From Conexibacter sp. CPCC 206217 (GTDB taxonomy: Bacteria; Actinomycetota; Thermoleophilia; Solirubrobacterales; Solirubrobacteraceae): a stretch of 64,000 bases of DNA. Below the pieces are notes generated by a model that saw only the letters and a program-made list of their open reading frames with translations, was not told where the DNA came from and ran no database searches. The position numbers and the translations under genes were made by a program. Shown here piece by piece: positions 41,657-49,540 of the stretch. The stretch's first letter is position 1; every line of letters begins with the position of its first letter. The stretch covers positions 50,482 through 114,481 of the forward strand of contig NZ_JAUTDO010000014.1 in the NCBI RefSeq assembly GCF_030646165.1. Direction: 5' to 3'.

Positions 41657-42574
41657 CTACCGTCTGGCCCCCTTCGGCTTGCCGAGCCAGTCGACGCGGG
41701 CGGTCGGGTCTTCGGCGCGCAGCCAGATCGGCGCGAACGGCCCGTGGCGGCTCAGGTCTTCCAGGAGCGTGAGTTGCACGCGCAGCGTGCGGTCGCCGCG
41801 CAGGGCCGGGTCGGCAGCGCGCAGCGCGAGCAGCAGTTGCGCGCGCCGCTCAAGCTGCGGGCGGGGCTTGCCGGCGAAGACGAGCTGGACGGCGGGCAGC
41901 CCGGACGGGTACCAGGTGCGCCATGCCGGCTCAGGCGCGCCGCCGTGTCTGCCGCCTGGCGGCGGGGTGTAGTCGCGCAGGCGTTGGTAGCCGCGCAGCT
42001 TGCCCAGCAGCGCCTCGACGGGCATCGTGCCGCGGTCCAATTCGAGGAATCGCTGGTGCTGGGTGACAGCGTCGGCGTCGGCGGCGAGGTAGCTGATGAG
42101 GGCGTCGGCGATGACCTGCTCGGTGCTGCCGCGCCGGCCGGGCGCGGTGCCGATCGTGTGCGCGATCTCGTGGCGCCAGGACAGCGGCCCGAACTCGTCG
42201 CCGCGCTGGCGGGCGGCGTGCAGGTAGGCGATGCCGACCTCGTTGACGGCCAGCGTGTGCGCCTGCAACTGGCCGGCGGCCTGCGCCGGGGTGATCAGCT
42301 TGCGACGCGGCTCGGTGCGGCTGGTGACCTGCTCGACGGCGGCGGCGCCGGCTTCGGTCACAAACCACACGCCGACGGTGCGCGGTCCCCGCGCAACGTC
42401 GAGCAGCCCGGAGCCGGCCAGCTCGCCCAGCAGCCGCTGCGTCCAGCGCCGCGACGCGTCCGGCGTATGGATCGCGTGCACCTGCACCGTGCTCAGCAGC
42501 CGGTGCTGGTAGATCGACTCCAGCACTTCGACCGCGACCCACGGCAGCCGTCGTGTCCAGCCGGCGGCCGTCAC
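41657..42574 (-). CDS. Replication-relaxation family protein
   Basis: The 305-residue protein starts at GTG 42574, overlapping the coupling-ATPase stop (GTGA). It has an N-terminal winged helix (VLESIYQHRLLSTVQVHAIH, RRWTQRLLGELAGSGLLDVA) and a middle region HTLAVNEVGIAYLHAARQRG ... ALISYLAADA, with FLELDRGTMPVEALLGKLRG. This is the layout of the actinobacterial Replic_Relax family found in plasmids and conjugative elements. It may initiate plasmid-like replication or act in relaxosome formation. Confidence 0.85.
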   Translation of the reverse strand: MTAAGWTRRLPWVAVEVLESIYQHRLLSTVQVHAIHTPDASRRWTQRLLGELAGSGLLDVARGPRTVGVWFVTEAGAAAVEQVTSRTEPRRKLITPAQAAGQLQAHTLAVNEVGIAYLHAARQRGDEFGPLSWRHEIAHTIGTAPGRRGSTEQVIADALISYLAADADAVTQHQRFLELDRGTMPVEALLGKLRGYQRLRDYTPPPGGRHGGAPEPAWRTWYPSGLPAVQLVFAGKPRPQLERRAQLLLALRAADPALRGDRTLRVQLTLLEDLSRHGPFAPIWLRAEDPTARVDWLGKPKGARR

Positions 42575-45168
42575 CGGTCCGGCTCCTCGAACGCGGGCAG
42601 CGCCGGCAGCGCGCCAGGCGCCGCCCCGCCGCCGTCGGCCGCGCCGTCGGGATGGCCGTAGCGGCGGTGGCGCAGGTGGTCGGCGATACGGGCGTCGTGG
42701 TCGTCCAGCGCAGCGAGGACGGTGCCGACCGGGGCGCGGCCCGTCACGCGATCGATCGTCGCGTTCAGCTCGGGGACGCGGTCGGGGTGGTAGGCGTCGG
42801 CGTGCAGCTCGCGCGCCGTGACGCCGCGCACCAGGAACGGTGCGCGCACCCGGGCGCCGAGCGTCACCTGCGCCAGGTAGCTGTACTGCGGCAGCTTCGT
42901 GAGCGTCGCGGGCTCGGGCGTGCCGCCCCATTCGCGTGTCAGCAGGCCGGCGGCCTTCGCGTTGACGGCCATCGTGCCGAGGTGTGAGCGGTTGGTCGTG
43001 ACCGCGTTCAACGTCGCGCTGGACAGCCGTTCGGGGTTCTGGTTGAACAGGAACGCGCGCCCGCCGTACTTCGCCGACTGCTCCAGCAGCGCGGGCAGGT
43101 TCGGCGAGTCGTAGGACTGCAACTCGTCCAGGAACAACCACCACGGCCGCCGTGTCGCTGCCGGCATTTGCGACCGGGCCTTGATGCTGTGCAGCACTTC
43201 GTAGACCAGGAACGCGGCGACGAGCCGGTCGCGGGTGCCGCCCGAGCCTGGGCAGGCGAGCACGATCTTGCCGTCGTCCATCGCGGCGCGCAGGTCCAGC
43301 GTCGAGACGGGCTGGCCCAGCAACGCCGCGACCGGTCGCGCGACGCGCAGCCGGTCGACGAGGTTGGTGACCGGCGTGATGGCCTCCGGCGTCAACCGTG
43401 GGAAACGATCCTCGAAGAACGCGCGCGTCGGCCGTGAGACGTGCGGCAGGATCGTCTGGCGCCATGCGTCGTCAGACAGCAACGTCGAGACCTGAAACAG
43501 GGTCGGCGCCAGGTCGGGCGGCAGCACGAGCGCCAGCTCGGTCAGCGCTTGTGCGGCCTGCGTGATCAGGTTCAGCGCGCGGGTGTTGCGCTCATCCCAA
43601 CCCAACGCGGCGGCGAACGCGTCCGCGACCGCCTCCACGCGCTCGCTGGCTTCCCAGGATGGGCGGCCGTGGACGCCGAACAGGTTCCAGCCCGGCTGGC
43701 CGTGGCGGCCGGCGAGGTCGGACAGGTCGACCTCGATCACGCGCGCGGCGATCCCGGCGTCGGTCAGGAACGCTTTGGCGGCGTTGATCGCGTCGGCGTG
43801 CGGGTCCAGGAACAGGCCGCCGTGGCCGCTGCGCGCCAGGTGCACGAACTGCACCAGCCCTGTCTCGGTCTTGCCGTAGCGGCTGCGGCCGGACAGGTAG
43901 CTGAAGATCGTCTCCGCGACGCGGACGCCGACCAGCCGCTCGCCGCCCTGCGGGGTCGGCACGGCGCCGAGCGGGATCAGGTCGCGGCGATCGGTCGTGA
44001 AGGTCGGCAGTCCCGGCGGCGGCGGCGCGACCGTCCCGCCGGAGCGCTCGACGTTGGGGGCGCGGCAGTTGACCGTCGGCGGCTTCAACAGGCCCGCGAC
44101 CTCGGCAACGGTGACGAGCTGGCGGCGCGCGGGGGCGAACCGCCCGGTGCGCATCCGCCGGTCGAACCGGCCGCGCACGAGCGGCAGGTCGGAGCCCAGG
44201 AACGCGACGCCGGGAATCCGCACGCCGACGACGCGCAGATGGTTCTCTCCAGCGAGCGCGTCGAAGCACGACAGCAGCGCGTGCAGGTGCCGCTGCTGGC
44301 GGCCGTCCATCTTCGACTCGCAGCGCAGCAGCAGTTGGATGGCCAGCAGCGGCTGCGGGGTGCCGAGCTTGCCGGCCAGCGCTCTGACCTCAGCGCGCCG
44401 GGCGACCAGGTCCGCCGGTTCGGGCTGACGCCGCCTACGGGCCGCGTCAGGGCCGCGCAGGATGTCAGCGACGGTCGGCTGGCTGCCGGCATGGCGGGCT
44501 TGGCGGATCAGCCGCCGTCGCAGCCGCCGACGGCGGCCAGGCGCGACCGGGCGCAGGTCGATCGCCACCGTCACCCGATCGCCCAGGTCAGCCCGAACGG
44601 ACGCCATCACGGCCGCGACGGACTGCAGCGGGTCGGGGTCCAGGCTCACGTCCGCCAGCGACAGCGACGAGGGACGGGCCAGCACCAGCTCAGCCCGAGC
44701 GACATGCAGCCTGCCGTCCACGACAGCCGGCCGGTCCCCAGCGGTGACGTCGTCGAGCTGCTCGCGCAGCTGTACGTCGGGGTAGTGGCTGACGGCCGCG
44801 TGCAGGACCGGCAGGTCCCGAGCGGGCAGCTCCGCGCGATAGCGCATCACAGCATCCGCGTCATGGTCCAGCAGCAGCCGCACCGCGCTGGCCGGCGCGT
44901 CGAGCCAGTCGCGCAGCACCCGCCGGGTGCGCGCGAGCTGCGCAGCGAAGCTCTCCACCGACTGCGCGCTGGGATCGAACGTGTCCGCCGGCAGCAGCCC
45001 GACCCGGACACGGGTACGCAGCGTGCGCCGCACCGCACCAGCCCGCGCAGCGACGACCAGGCCGCCGGCGAGCCCGGCGCCAGCGAGCGCCAGGGGCGGG
45101 ATCAGCTCGAGGAGCTGCACCGGCGTGAGCAGCGCGGCCAGCGGCAGGAGCACCAGCGCAGCGCTCAC
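42571..45168 (-). CDS. Conjugative coupling ATPase (TraG/VirD4- or HerA-like)
   Basis: The 865-residue protein has two N-terminal transmembrane helices, a middle domain and a C-terminal RecA-like ATPase. The Walker A is SYLSGRSRYGKTETG, followed by LFLDPHADAINAAKAF. The Walker B is WWLFLDELQSYDSPNLPALL, followed by NQNPERLS. It would bring the DNA substrate to the mating channel. The GTG start overlaps the stop of an 83-residue ORF upstream, and its own stop overlaps the Replic_Relax start. Confidence 0.9.
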   Translation of the reverse strand: MSAALVLLPLAALLTPVQLLELIPPLALAGAGLAGGLVVAARAGAVRRTLRTRVRVGLLPADTFDPSAQSVESFAAQLARTRRVLRDWLDAPASAVRLLLDHDADAVMRYRAELPARDLPVLHAAVSHYPDVQLREQLDDVTAGDRPAVVDGRLHVARAELVLARPSSLSLADVSLDPDPLQSVAAVMASVRADLGDRVTVAIDLRPVAPGRRRRLRRRLIRQARHAGSQPTVADILRGPDAARRRRQPEPADLVARRAEVRALAGKLGTPQPLLAIQLLLRCESKMDGRQQRHLHALLSCFDALAGENHLRVVGVRIPGVAFLGSDLPLVRGRFDRRMRTGRFAPARRQLVTVAEVAGLLKPPTVNCRAPNVERSGGTVAPPPPGLPTFTTDRRDLIPLGAVPTPQGGERLVGVRVAETIFSYLSGRSRYGKTETGLVQFVHLARSGHGGLFLDPHADAINAAKAFLTDAGIAARVIEVDLSDLAGRHGQPGWNLFGVHGRPSWEASERVEAVADAFAAALGWDERNTRALNLITQAAQALTELALVLPPDLAPTLFQVSTLLSDDAWRQTILPHVSRPTRAFFEDRFPRLTPEAITPVTNLVDRLRVARPVAALLGQPVSTLDLRAAMDDGKIVLACPGSGGTRDRLVAAFLVYEVLHSIKARSQMPAATRRPWWLFLDELQSYDSPNLPALLEQSAKYGGRAFLFNQNPERLSSATLNAVTTNRSHLGTMAVNAKAAGLLTREWGGTPEPATLTKLPQYSYLAQVTLGARVRAPFLVRGVTARELHADAYHPDRVPELNATIDRVTGRAPVGTVLAALDDHDARIADHLRHRRYGHPDGAADGGGAAPGALPALPAFEEPDR

Positions 45169-45416
45169 CGGAGATCACCCCTCTGAGAAGAGATGTCGCC
45201 GAGCACCCACCCGCCGAGACCCCCGACCCGGTCGGCGATCCCGGCCACTCGCGCCGAGCGGCAGCACGAACCGGAAATGGCCGTCTGCGACCCAAGCGCG
45301 AACCGGGCAGCGAACCACCAGTGCGAACCGAACCGCGAACCGGGGAGCGAACCAGGGCGCGTACCGACGCGCGAACGACGACCGGCCTGCTCGTGGCGAT
45401 GCCGACGGTCAGCCAT
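45165..45416 (-). CDS. Small ORF (83 residues) overlapping both neighbours, holding an iteron-like array
   Basis: ATG 45416 overlaps the end of the lytic enzyme gene, and the stop overlaps the coupling ATPase start (GTGA). The product begins MADRRHRHEQAGRRSRVGTR. It then has a four-residue periodic stretch (PGSLPGSRFGSH) produced by 12-bp DNA repeats, and a hydrophobic region. It may be a real small protein of the transfer operon, or the frame may stay open mainly because the DNA repeats are a multiple of three. Confidence 0.5.
   Translation of the reverse strand: MADRRHRHEQAGRRSRVGTRPGSLPGSRFGSHWWFAARFALGSQTAISGSCCRSARVAGIADRVGGLGGWVLGDISSQRGDLR
45298..45377 (+). repeat. Iteron-like array: seven copies of a 12-bp repeat
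   Basis: GCGAACC or a one-base variant starts at 45298, 45310, 45323, 45335, 45347, 45359 and 45371. The steps are 12, 13, 12, 12, 12 and 12 bp. The 6th copy is GCGTACC and the 7th GCGAACG. A further partial copy lies near 45266. Regular repeats of this kind are typical of iterons at plasmid origins or relaxosome binding sites. The replication-relaxation gene is 3 kb downstream in the same operon. Confidence 0.7.
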
Positions 45417-46671
45417 TGTCGCGTTCCGGGCCGAAGACGTCGATCCACGAGGGCGGGAAGTAGCTCGTGCGCGGCGCGTTCTCCGGGCCGCCCGGCGACG
45501 CCGACGTGTTCCACGACAAGTGCAGGTGCGGCGGGCACGGATACGAGCAGTGCGCCGGATCGCCGTGCGACGGATAGCCGTTGTAGAAGACGCCGCGAAA
45601 CGGTGCTCTCGCACACGCGGGCGCGACGCCGGAGGCGGCGCAGCTCTCCTTCCAGCCGGCAGCTCTGGCGAGCCGCATCGTGTTGGTCCAGTCGCCGTCG
45701 GCGGGGACGATGTCCAGGCCGGCGCCGATCGGATGCTCCCCCGAGGCGGCGTGCCCGGACTCCTGGCAGGCGGTGACGCGCTGCTTGTAGCGGCGCATCA
45801 ACGCCACGACGTTGCCGACGATCCGCGCATCGCACGAGATCGAGGGACCGAACCCTGGCGCGATCACCGACGCCGGCAGCGGCGCAAGCCGCCGCGGTGC
45901 TCTGGCGCGCACGACCGGGCCGAGATCGACACCGCCTACAGGCGGTGTTTCTCCACCTTGCGAGCATCCGCCGCTCACCAACTCGGGCTGCACGTCGCTG
46001 CGATCCGGTCTCGCCCCGGCAGGGGAACCGTCGCCGTGGAAGCCGTAGGCGACGGCGCGGGCCATCACCTGATCGGCGTAGTTGGCGACCCCGTCGGCGC
46101 AGGCGCCGTAGTAGCGGCAGGCCGCCTCGCGGTACTCGGCATAGCTGCCGCCGGTGGCCGGCGCGTCCTTGGAGAACCGCAGGACGCGCGCGGCGCCGAA
46201 GATCGCGTCGGCGGGGTCGTTGACGTCCTTGTCGCCGTCGCCGTCAGCGTCGACGCCCCACCGCTCCCACTCGGTCAGCTCCGAGGTCGACGGGCTGCAC
46301 GGGCTGCCACGCCGCATCGCGATCTGCATCGGCCCCGCGCAGCCGTAGCCGTTGTCACCACGGCACATCCCGTGGTCGCACTCCTGCGCACCGATGCTCG
46401 CGAGGAAGGCCCAGTCGATCCGGTAGCGGCGCCCGGCGGCCTGATAGAGCCGCAGCCGATCCGGCGGGATGTCGCGCCGCGCCGTTCTCGACGGGGCCGC
46501 GCCTCCTGCGGAGGAGCCGCTGTCGGCGCCGAGGCAGTCGAGGTCGCTGCCGCCGATCGCGAGCATGATCGCGACGACCGACGCGACGATTACCAGCAGC
46601 GACGCGAGCGCGACCAGCAGCGCGAGCCGCATGCCGCGCCGCTCGAACGCCGACGGCGCCCGCCGGCTCAC
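45409..46671 (-). CDS. Bifunctional wall enzyme of the transfer system: lytic transglycosylase plus M15-like peptidase domain
   Basis: The 420-residue protein has an N-terminal membrane anchor (LALLVALASLLVIVASVVAI). A transglycosylase-like domain follows, with candidate catalytic Glu in FLASIGAQECDHGM and the supporting YGCAGPMQIA. The C-terminal domain has M15/VanY-like zinc motifs (SGEHPIGAGLDIVPADGDW and PPHLHLSWN). The first domain would cut glycan strands and the second peptide stems, opening the wall for the mating channel. It overlaps the gene before by four bases. Confidence 0.85.
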   Translation of the reverse strand: MSRRAPSAFERRGMRLALLVALASLLVIVASVVAIMLAIGGSDLDCLGADSGSSAGGAAPSRTARRDIPPDRLRLYQAAGRRYRIDWAFLASIGAQECDHGMCRGDNGYGCAGPMQIAMRRGSPCSPSTSELTEWERWGVDADGDGDKDVNDPADAIFGAARVLRFSKDAPATGGSYAEYREAACRYYGACADGVANYADQVMARAVAYGFHGDGSPAGARPDRSDVQPELVSGGCSQGGETPPVGGVDLGPVVRARAPRRLAPLPASVIAPGFGPSISCDARIVGNVVALMRRYKQRVTACQESGHAASGEHPIGAGLDIVPADGDWTNTMRLARAAGWKESCAASGVAPACARAPFRGVFYNGYPSHGDPAHCSYPCPPHLHLSWNTSASPGGPENAPRTSYFPPSWIDVFGPERDNG

Positions 46672-47228
46672 GACCCGCTCCCGATCGCGGTCACCACGAG
46701 CCGGCCGTCGCGCACGCCGACGAGCAGCTCGATCGGATACGCGACGACGTCGCCGTCAGCGATCCGGGCGCTCACCTGCCACGCGCGCGCGTCACGTACC
46801 CGCGCGCCGACGTGGACGCCGCGCACGTGCGGGCGGCGTCGACGCGCGGCGGGCGGCACGCGCAGCCGCGTGCGCGCGAGCCGTCGCGCGAGCTGCGGCG
46901 AGGCGCCGTCGATCCGACGGCCGGACGCCCGCCCGTACAGGTAGGGCAGGTAGTCGGCGAGGAAGCGCCGCGCCACTTGACGCAGGCGCCGCTGCGGCGC
47001 TCGCGCGGCCGGCGGCGCCGGCACGCGCGGCGGCGACACGATCAACGGCGGCGGCGATGTCGAGGTGGTGGAGGTCGTCGTGGTCGTCGGCGTGGTGGAC
47101 GGTGCCGGCGTGGGGTCGTTGGCGGGGCGTGTCGCGCTGAGCGCGACGGCGGCCAGCAGCAGCACCGCCGCGGCCAGCGCGAAGCGCCGCTGGCGCGCAC
47201 GCTCGGGAGAACGCGGTTCGCCGGTCAT
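46668..47228 (-). CDS. Membrane-anchored T4SS accessory protein
   Basis: The 186-residue protein has one transmembrane helix near the N-terminus (FALAAAVLLLAAVALSAT), a Pro/Thr-rich linker (PSTTPTTTTTSTTSTSPPP) and an extracytoplasmic domain ending ELLVGVRDGRLVVTAIGSGS. A small NTF2/VirB8-like fold is possible. Its position between VirB6-like and lytic enzyme genes, with four-base overlaps on both sides, marks it as part of the mating apparatus. Confidence 0.7.
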   Translation of the reverse strand: MTGEPRSPERARQRRFALAAAVLLLAAVALSATRPANDPTPAPSTTPTTTTTSTTSTSPPPLIVSPPRVPAPPAARAPQRRLRQVARRFLADYLPYLYGRASGRRIDGASPQLARRLARTRLRVPPAARRRRPHVRGVHVGARVRDARAWQVSARIADGDVVAYPIELLVGVRDGRLVVTAIGSGS

Positions 47229-49540
47229 GGCGTCTCGCTCCTGTGGCCGGGTCTGCGCGGCTTCGACACCCCGCCCGACGGCGCGGGTGCTCTCGGCGGG
47301 CCGCCGATGTCGCCGAGCTGCTCGGCGTCGCGGTGCAGGCGCTGCGCGTCACGGTGCAGCCGTGCCGCGTCGGTTCGCAGGCTCGATGCCAGCGGGCTGT
47401 CGCTCGCGGGCTTCGACGCTCTCTCGGGCGCGGGTCTGTCGGCTGGCGCCGGCCGCTCGGCGGCGCTGAAGCGCGGCGGCTCCTGCGACGCGACGGGCGA
47501 CGGAGCCAGCGGGGTCGTCGGGTCGGGCGGCGGCGGCTTCGGCCGCTGCGATCTCGTTCCGGCTGGCTCGCTCGTGGCTTCGGGCTGCTCGGCCGGTTGC
47601 GGTCGCGGCGCCTCGCGGCGATCAGCCGTCGCCGGACCCTTGCCGCCGGGGCGGCGCTCAGCGGCCGGCCGCTCGGTGCTCTCAATGGGCCGTGCGGTCT
47701 CGTCGCCGGCACCGCCTGTAGGCGGTGGTCTCGGTCGCGCGCGGTCGGGCGCGACCGAAGCCGGATCGGCCTCACCGACGGGTGCAGCTCTGCCAGTGGC
47801 GGTGCTATCGGCGCCGTCGGTGTCGCGGGCGGGTCGTGTCGGTCTGCCGGCGCTCGAGGATGCCTCCTCGTCAGGCTCGGGCAGCGGTCGCGTGTGCGGG
47901 CTCGGCGGCGGCAGCTCAGGCACGGGCCGCGGTCTGCGCGGAGCTCCGTCGTGCCCGCCCGTCCCCGGTCTTCTGCGCGTGGCTCTGGCCGCCGCGCCGA
48001 TCGTGCGTCTGGCCAGCCGGGCCATCGCATAGCCCACGCCGACACCGGCCAGCAGCCGTGCCTCGTCGCGCTGACCAGTGGTGCCGGTGACCGCGGTGCC
48101 GAGCTGGCCGACGAGCTGCTTGCGATTGAGGAAGACGGCCCAGTAGAAGACGGCCTGCAGGCCCCATGCCATCAGCCAGCCGAGGTTCGCCGTCGCGTCC
48201 TGCAACGCCGCTGAAACAGCGAGCAGCACGGCGAGGATCAGCGCGTAGAACGCCTTCTTGATCAGGAAGGTGGCCAGGCGTGTGAGCCAGTCGAGGAAGA
48301 ACTGGTGGCCGCGGCCGGGGAACGTGCCGATCACCAGCGCGACCGGTGCGAAAGCGAGCAGCAGCAGGACGAGGACCTGCGCGAGGATGACCGCGACCGC
48401 GAGCGAGCCGAGCAGCAGGAACGCGCCCAGCTCCCCGGCGAAGATGACGACGGCGAGCCCGAGCCGTTGGTACTGGCCGCTCTTGCCCATCGCCTCCGCA
48501 GCCGGCTTGTCAAGGTCGGAGAGGCGGTAGGTGCCGTCGTCCTTGCCGGGGTCCTCGTCCGGGAGCTTGCTGCTATCGCCGTCCTTCAGCGCGTCGTACT
48601 CGGCGTCGCGCTGATCGGACTCGGGACTGAAGCGCAGGAAGTGCGGCGCGTACTTGAGACGGTGGTTGACGCAGGTCTTGCCGGCGTCGGCCTGTATCTC
48701 GGGGCTGGTCGCGAGGCGGCGGGCGAGCTGTGCGTCGCGGCCGGGGTCGGGTGAGAGCGGCCGGACCGCGGCGTCGGCGTCGTCGCGGACGCAGTGCTCC
48801 AGGCCGCCGAACTGCAGCACGACCCAGGGCTGGTAGACGAGCAGCTCGAAGAGGTGGTCGCTGCTGTCCTCCTTGGCCTGTTGCTCGTCGCTGACGCTGC
48901 CGTTGGAGGAGAGCGACAGGAACGCGACGGAGACCTCGTTGGTCCAGTGGCTCGCGGTCCCGATCGTGCGCTCGGGCTGCGTGACGAACGCCAGCGCGAT
49001 GACGATGTACAGCAGCGACAGGCCCAGTGCGGAGGCGGTCTCGGTGTAGCGGCGGCGCACGAGCGCCTGCCACATCGACCACACCCCCGCCAGCAGCACC
49101 GCGAGCGTCAGCCACGGCCCGCCGAACACGTCGCGGTAGATCGACCGGACCGCCTCGGAGACCGGTTGCAGCGCGCCCGCGCCGCCGGTCGCGTCCGACC
49201 CGTTGACGAGGTCCAACGAGAACGCGAAGGTGAACAGCGTGATGACGGCGCTCGCCAAGAACGCGGTCAACTGCCACAACACGCTCGCCAGCAGCCACGC
49301 GACGGTCGGCGCGATCCCCGACACGTCGACGCCGGAGAAGACACCCGCCTCGACCGCGCTGAAATGGTGATCGAGCGCGTAGTTGCCCAGCGGGTAGGCG
49401 TCCATCAACGCGCCCGCCGGCAACTGGGACGCGGGGCCGATGTTGCCCCACACGTCGACCGCATCGGCGACCGGGTGGGCGAGCAGCAGCAGGCCCGCCG
49501 TGCCGGCCGCGATCGTGGCGAGGCGTCGGCGGCGGCTCAT
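47225..49540 (-). CDS. VirB6/TrbL-like polytopic channel protein
   Basis: The 771-residue protein has a signal or first helix, then about seven or eight transmembrane segments within residues 60-530 (LLASVLWQLTAFLASAVITL, VFYWAVFLNRKQLVGQLG). The last 240 residues are a low-complexity Pro/Arg/Ala tail, probably cytoplasmic and disordered. Such proteins form the inner-membrane channel of Gram-positive type IV systems. The start overlaps the VirB4 stop (ATGA). Confidence 0.85.
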   Translation of the reverse strand: MSRRRRLATIAAGTAGLLLLAHPVADAVDVWGNIGPASQLPAGALMDAYPLGNYALDHHFSAVEAGVFSGVDVSGIAPTVAWLLASVLWQLTAFLASAVITLFTFAFSLDLVNGSDATGGAGALQPVSEAVRSIYRDVFGGPWLTLAVLLAGVWSMWQALVRRRYTETASALGLSLLYIVIALAFVTQPERTIGTASHWTNEVSVAFLSLSSNGSVSDEQQAKEDSSDHLFELLVYQPWVVLQFGGLEHCVRDDADAAVRPLSPDPGRDAQLARRLATSPEIQADAGKTCVNHRLKYAPHFLRFSPESDQRDAEYDALKDGDSSKLPDEDPGKDDGTYRLSDLDKPAAEAMGKSGQYQRLGLAVVIFAGELGAFLLLGSLAVAVILAQVLVLLLLAFAPVALVIGTFPGRGHQFFLDWLTRLATFLIKKAFYALILAVLLAVSAALQDATANLGWLMAWGLQAVFYWAVFLNRKQLVGQLGTAVTGTTGQRDEARLLAGVGVGYAMARLARRTIGAAARATRRRPGTGGHDGAPRRPRPVPELPPPSPHTRPLPEPDEEASSSAGRPTRPARDTDGADSTATGRAAPVGEADPASVAPDRARPRPPPTGGAGDETARPIESTERPAAERRPGGKGPATADRREAPRPQPAEQPEATSEPAGTRSQRPKPPPPDPTTPLAPSPVASQEPPRFSAAERPAPADRPAPERASKPASDSPLASSLRTDAARLHRDAQRLHRDAEQLGDIGGPPRAPAPSGGVSKPRRPGHRSETP

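Noticed and set aside
45298..45377. CRISPR array
   Set aside because: The repeats are 7 bp with a 12-bp period and no unique spacers of normal size. They fit iterons, not CRISPR. No cas genes are present in the window.
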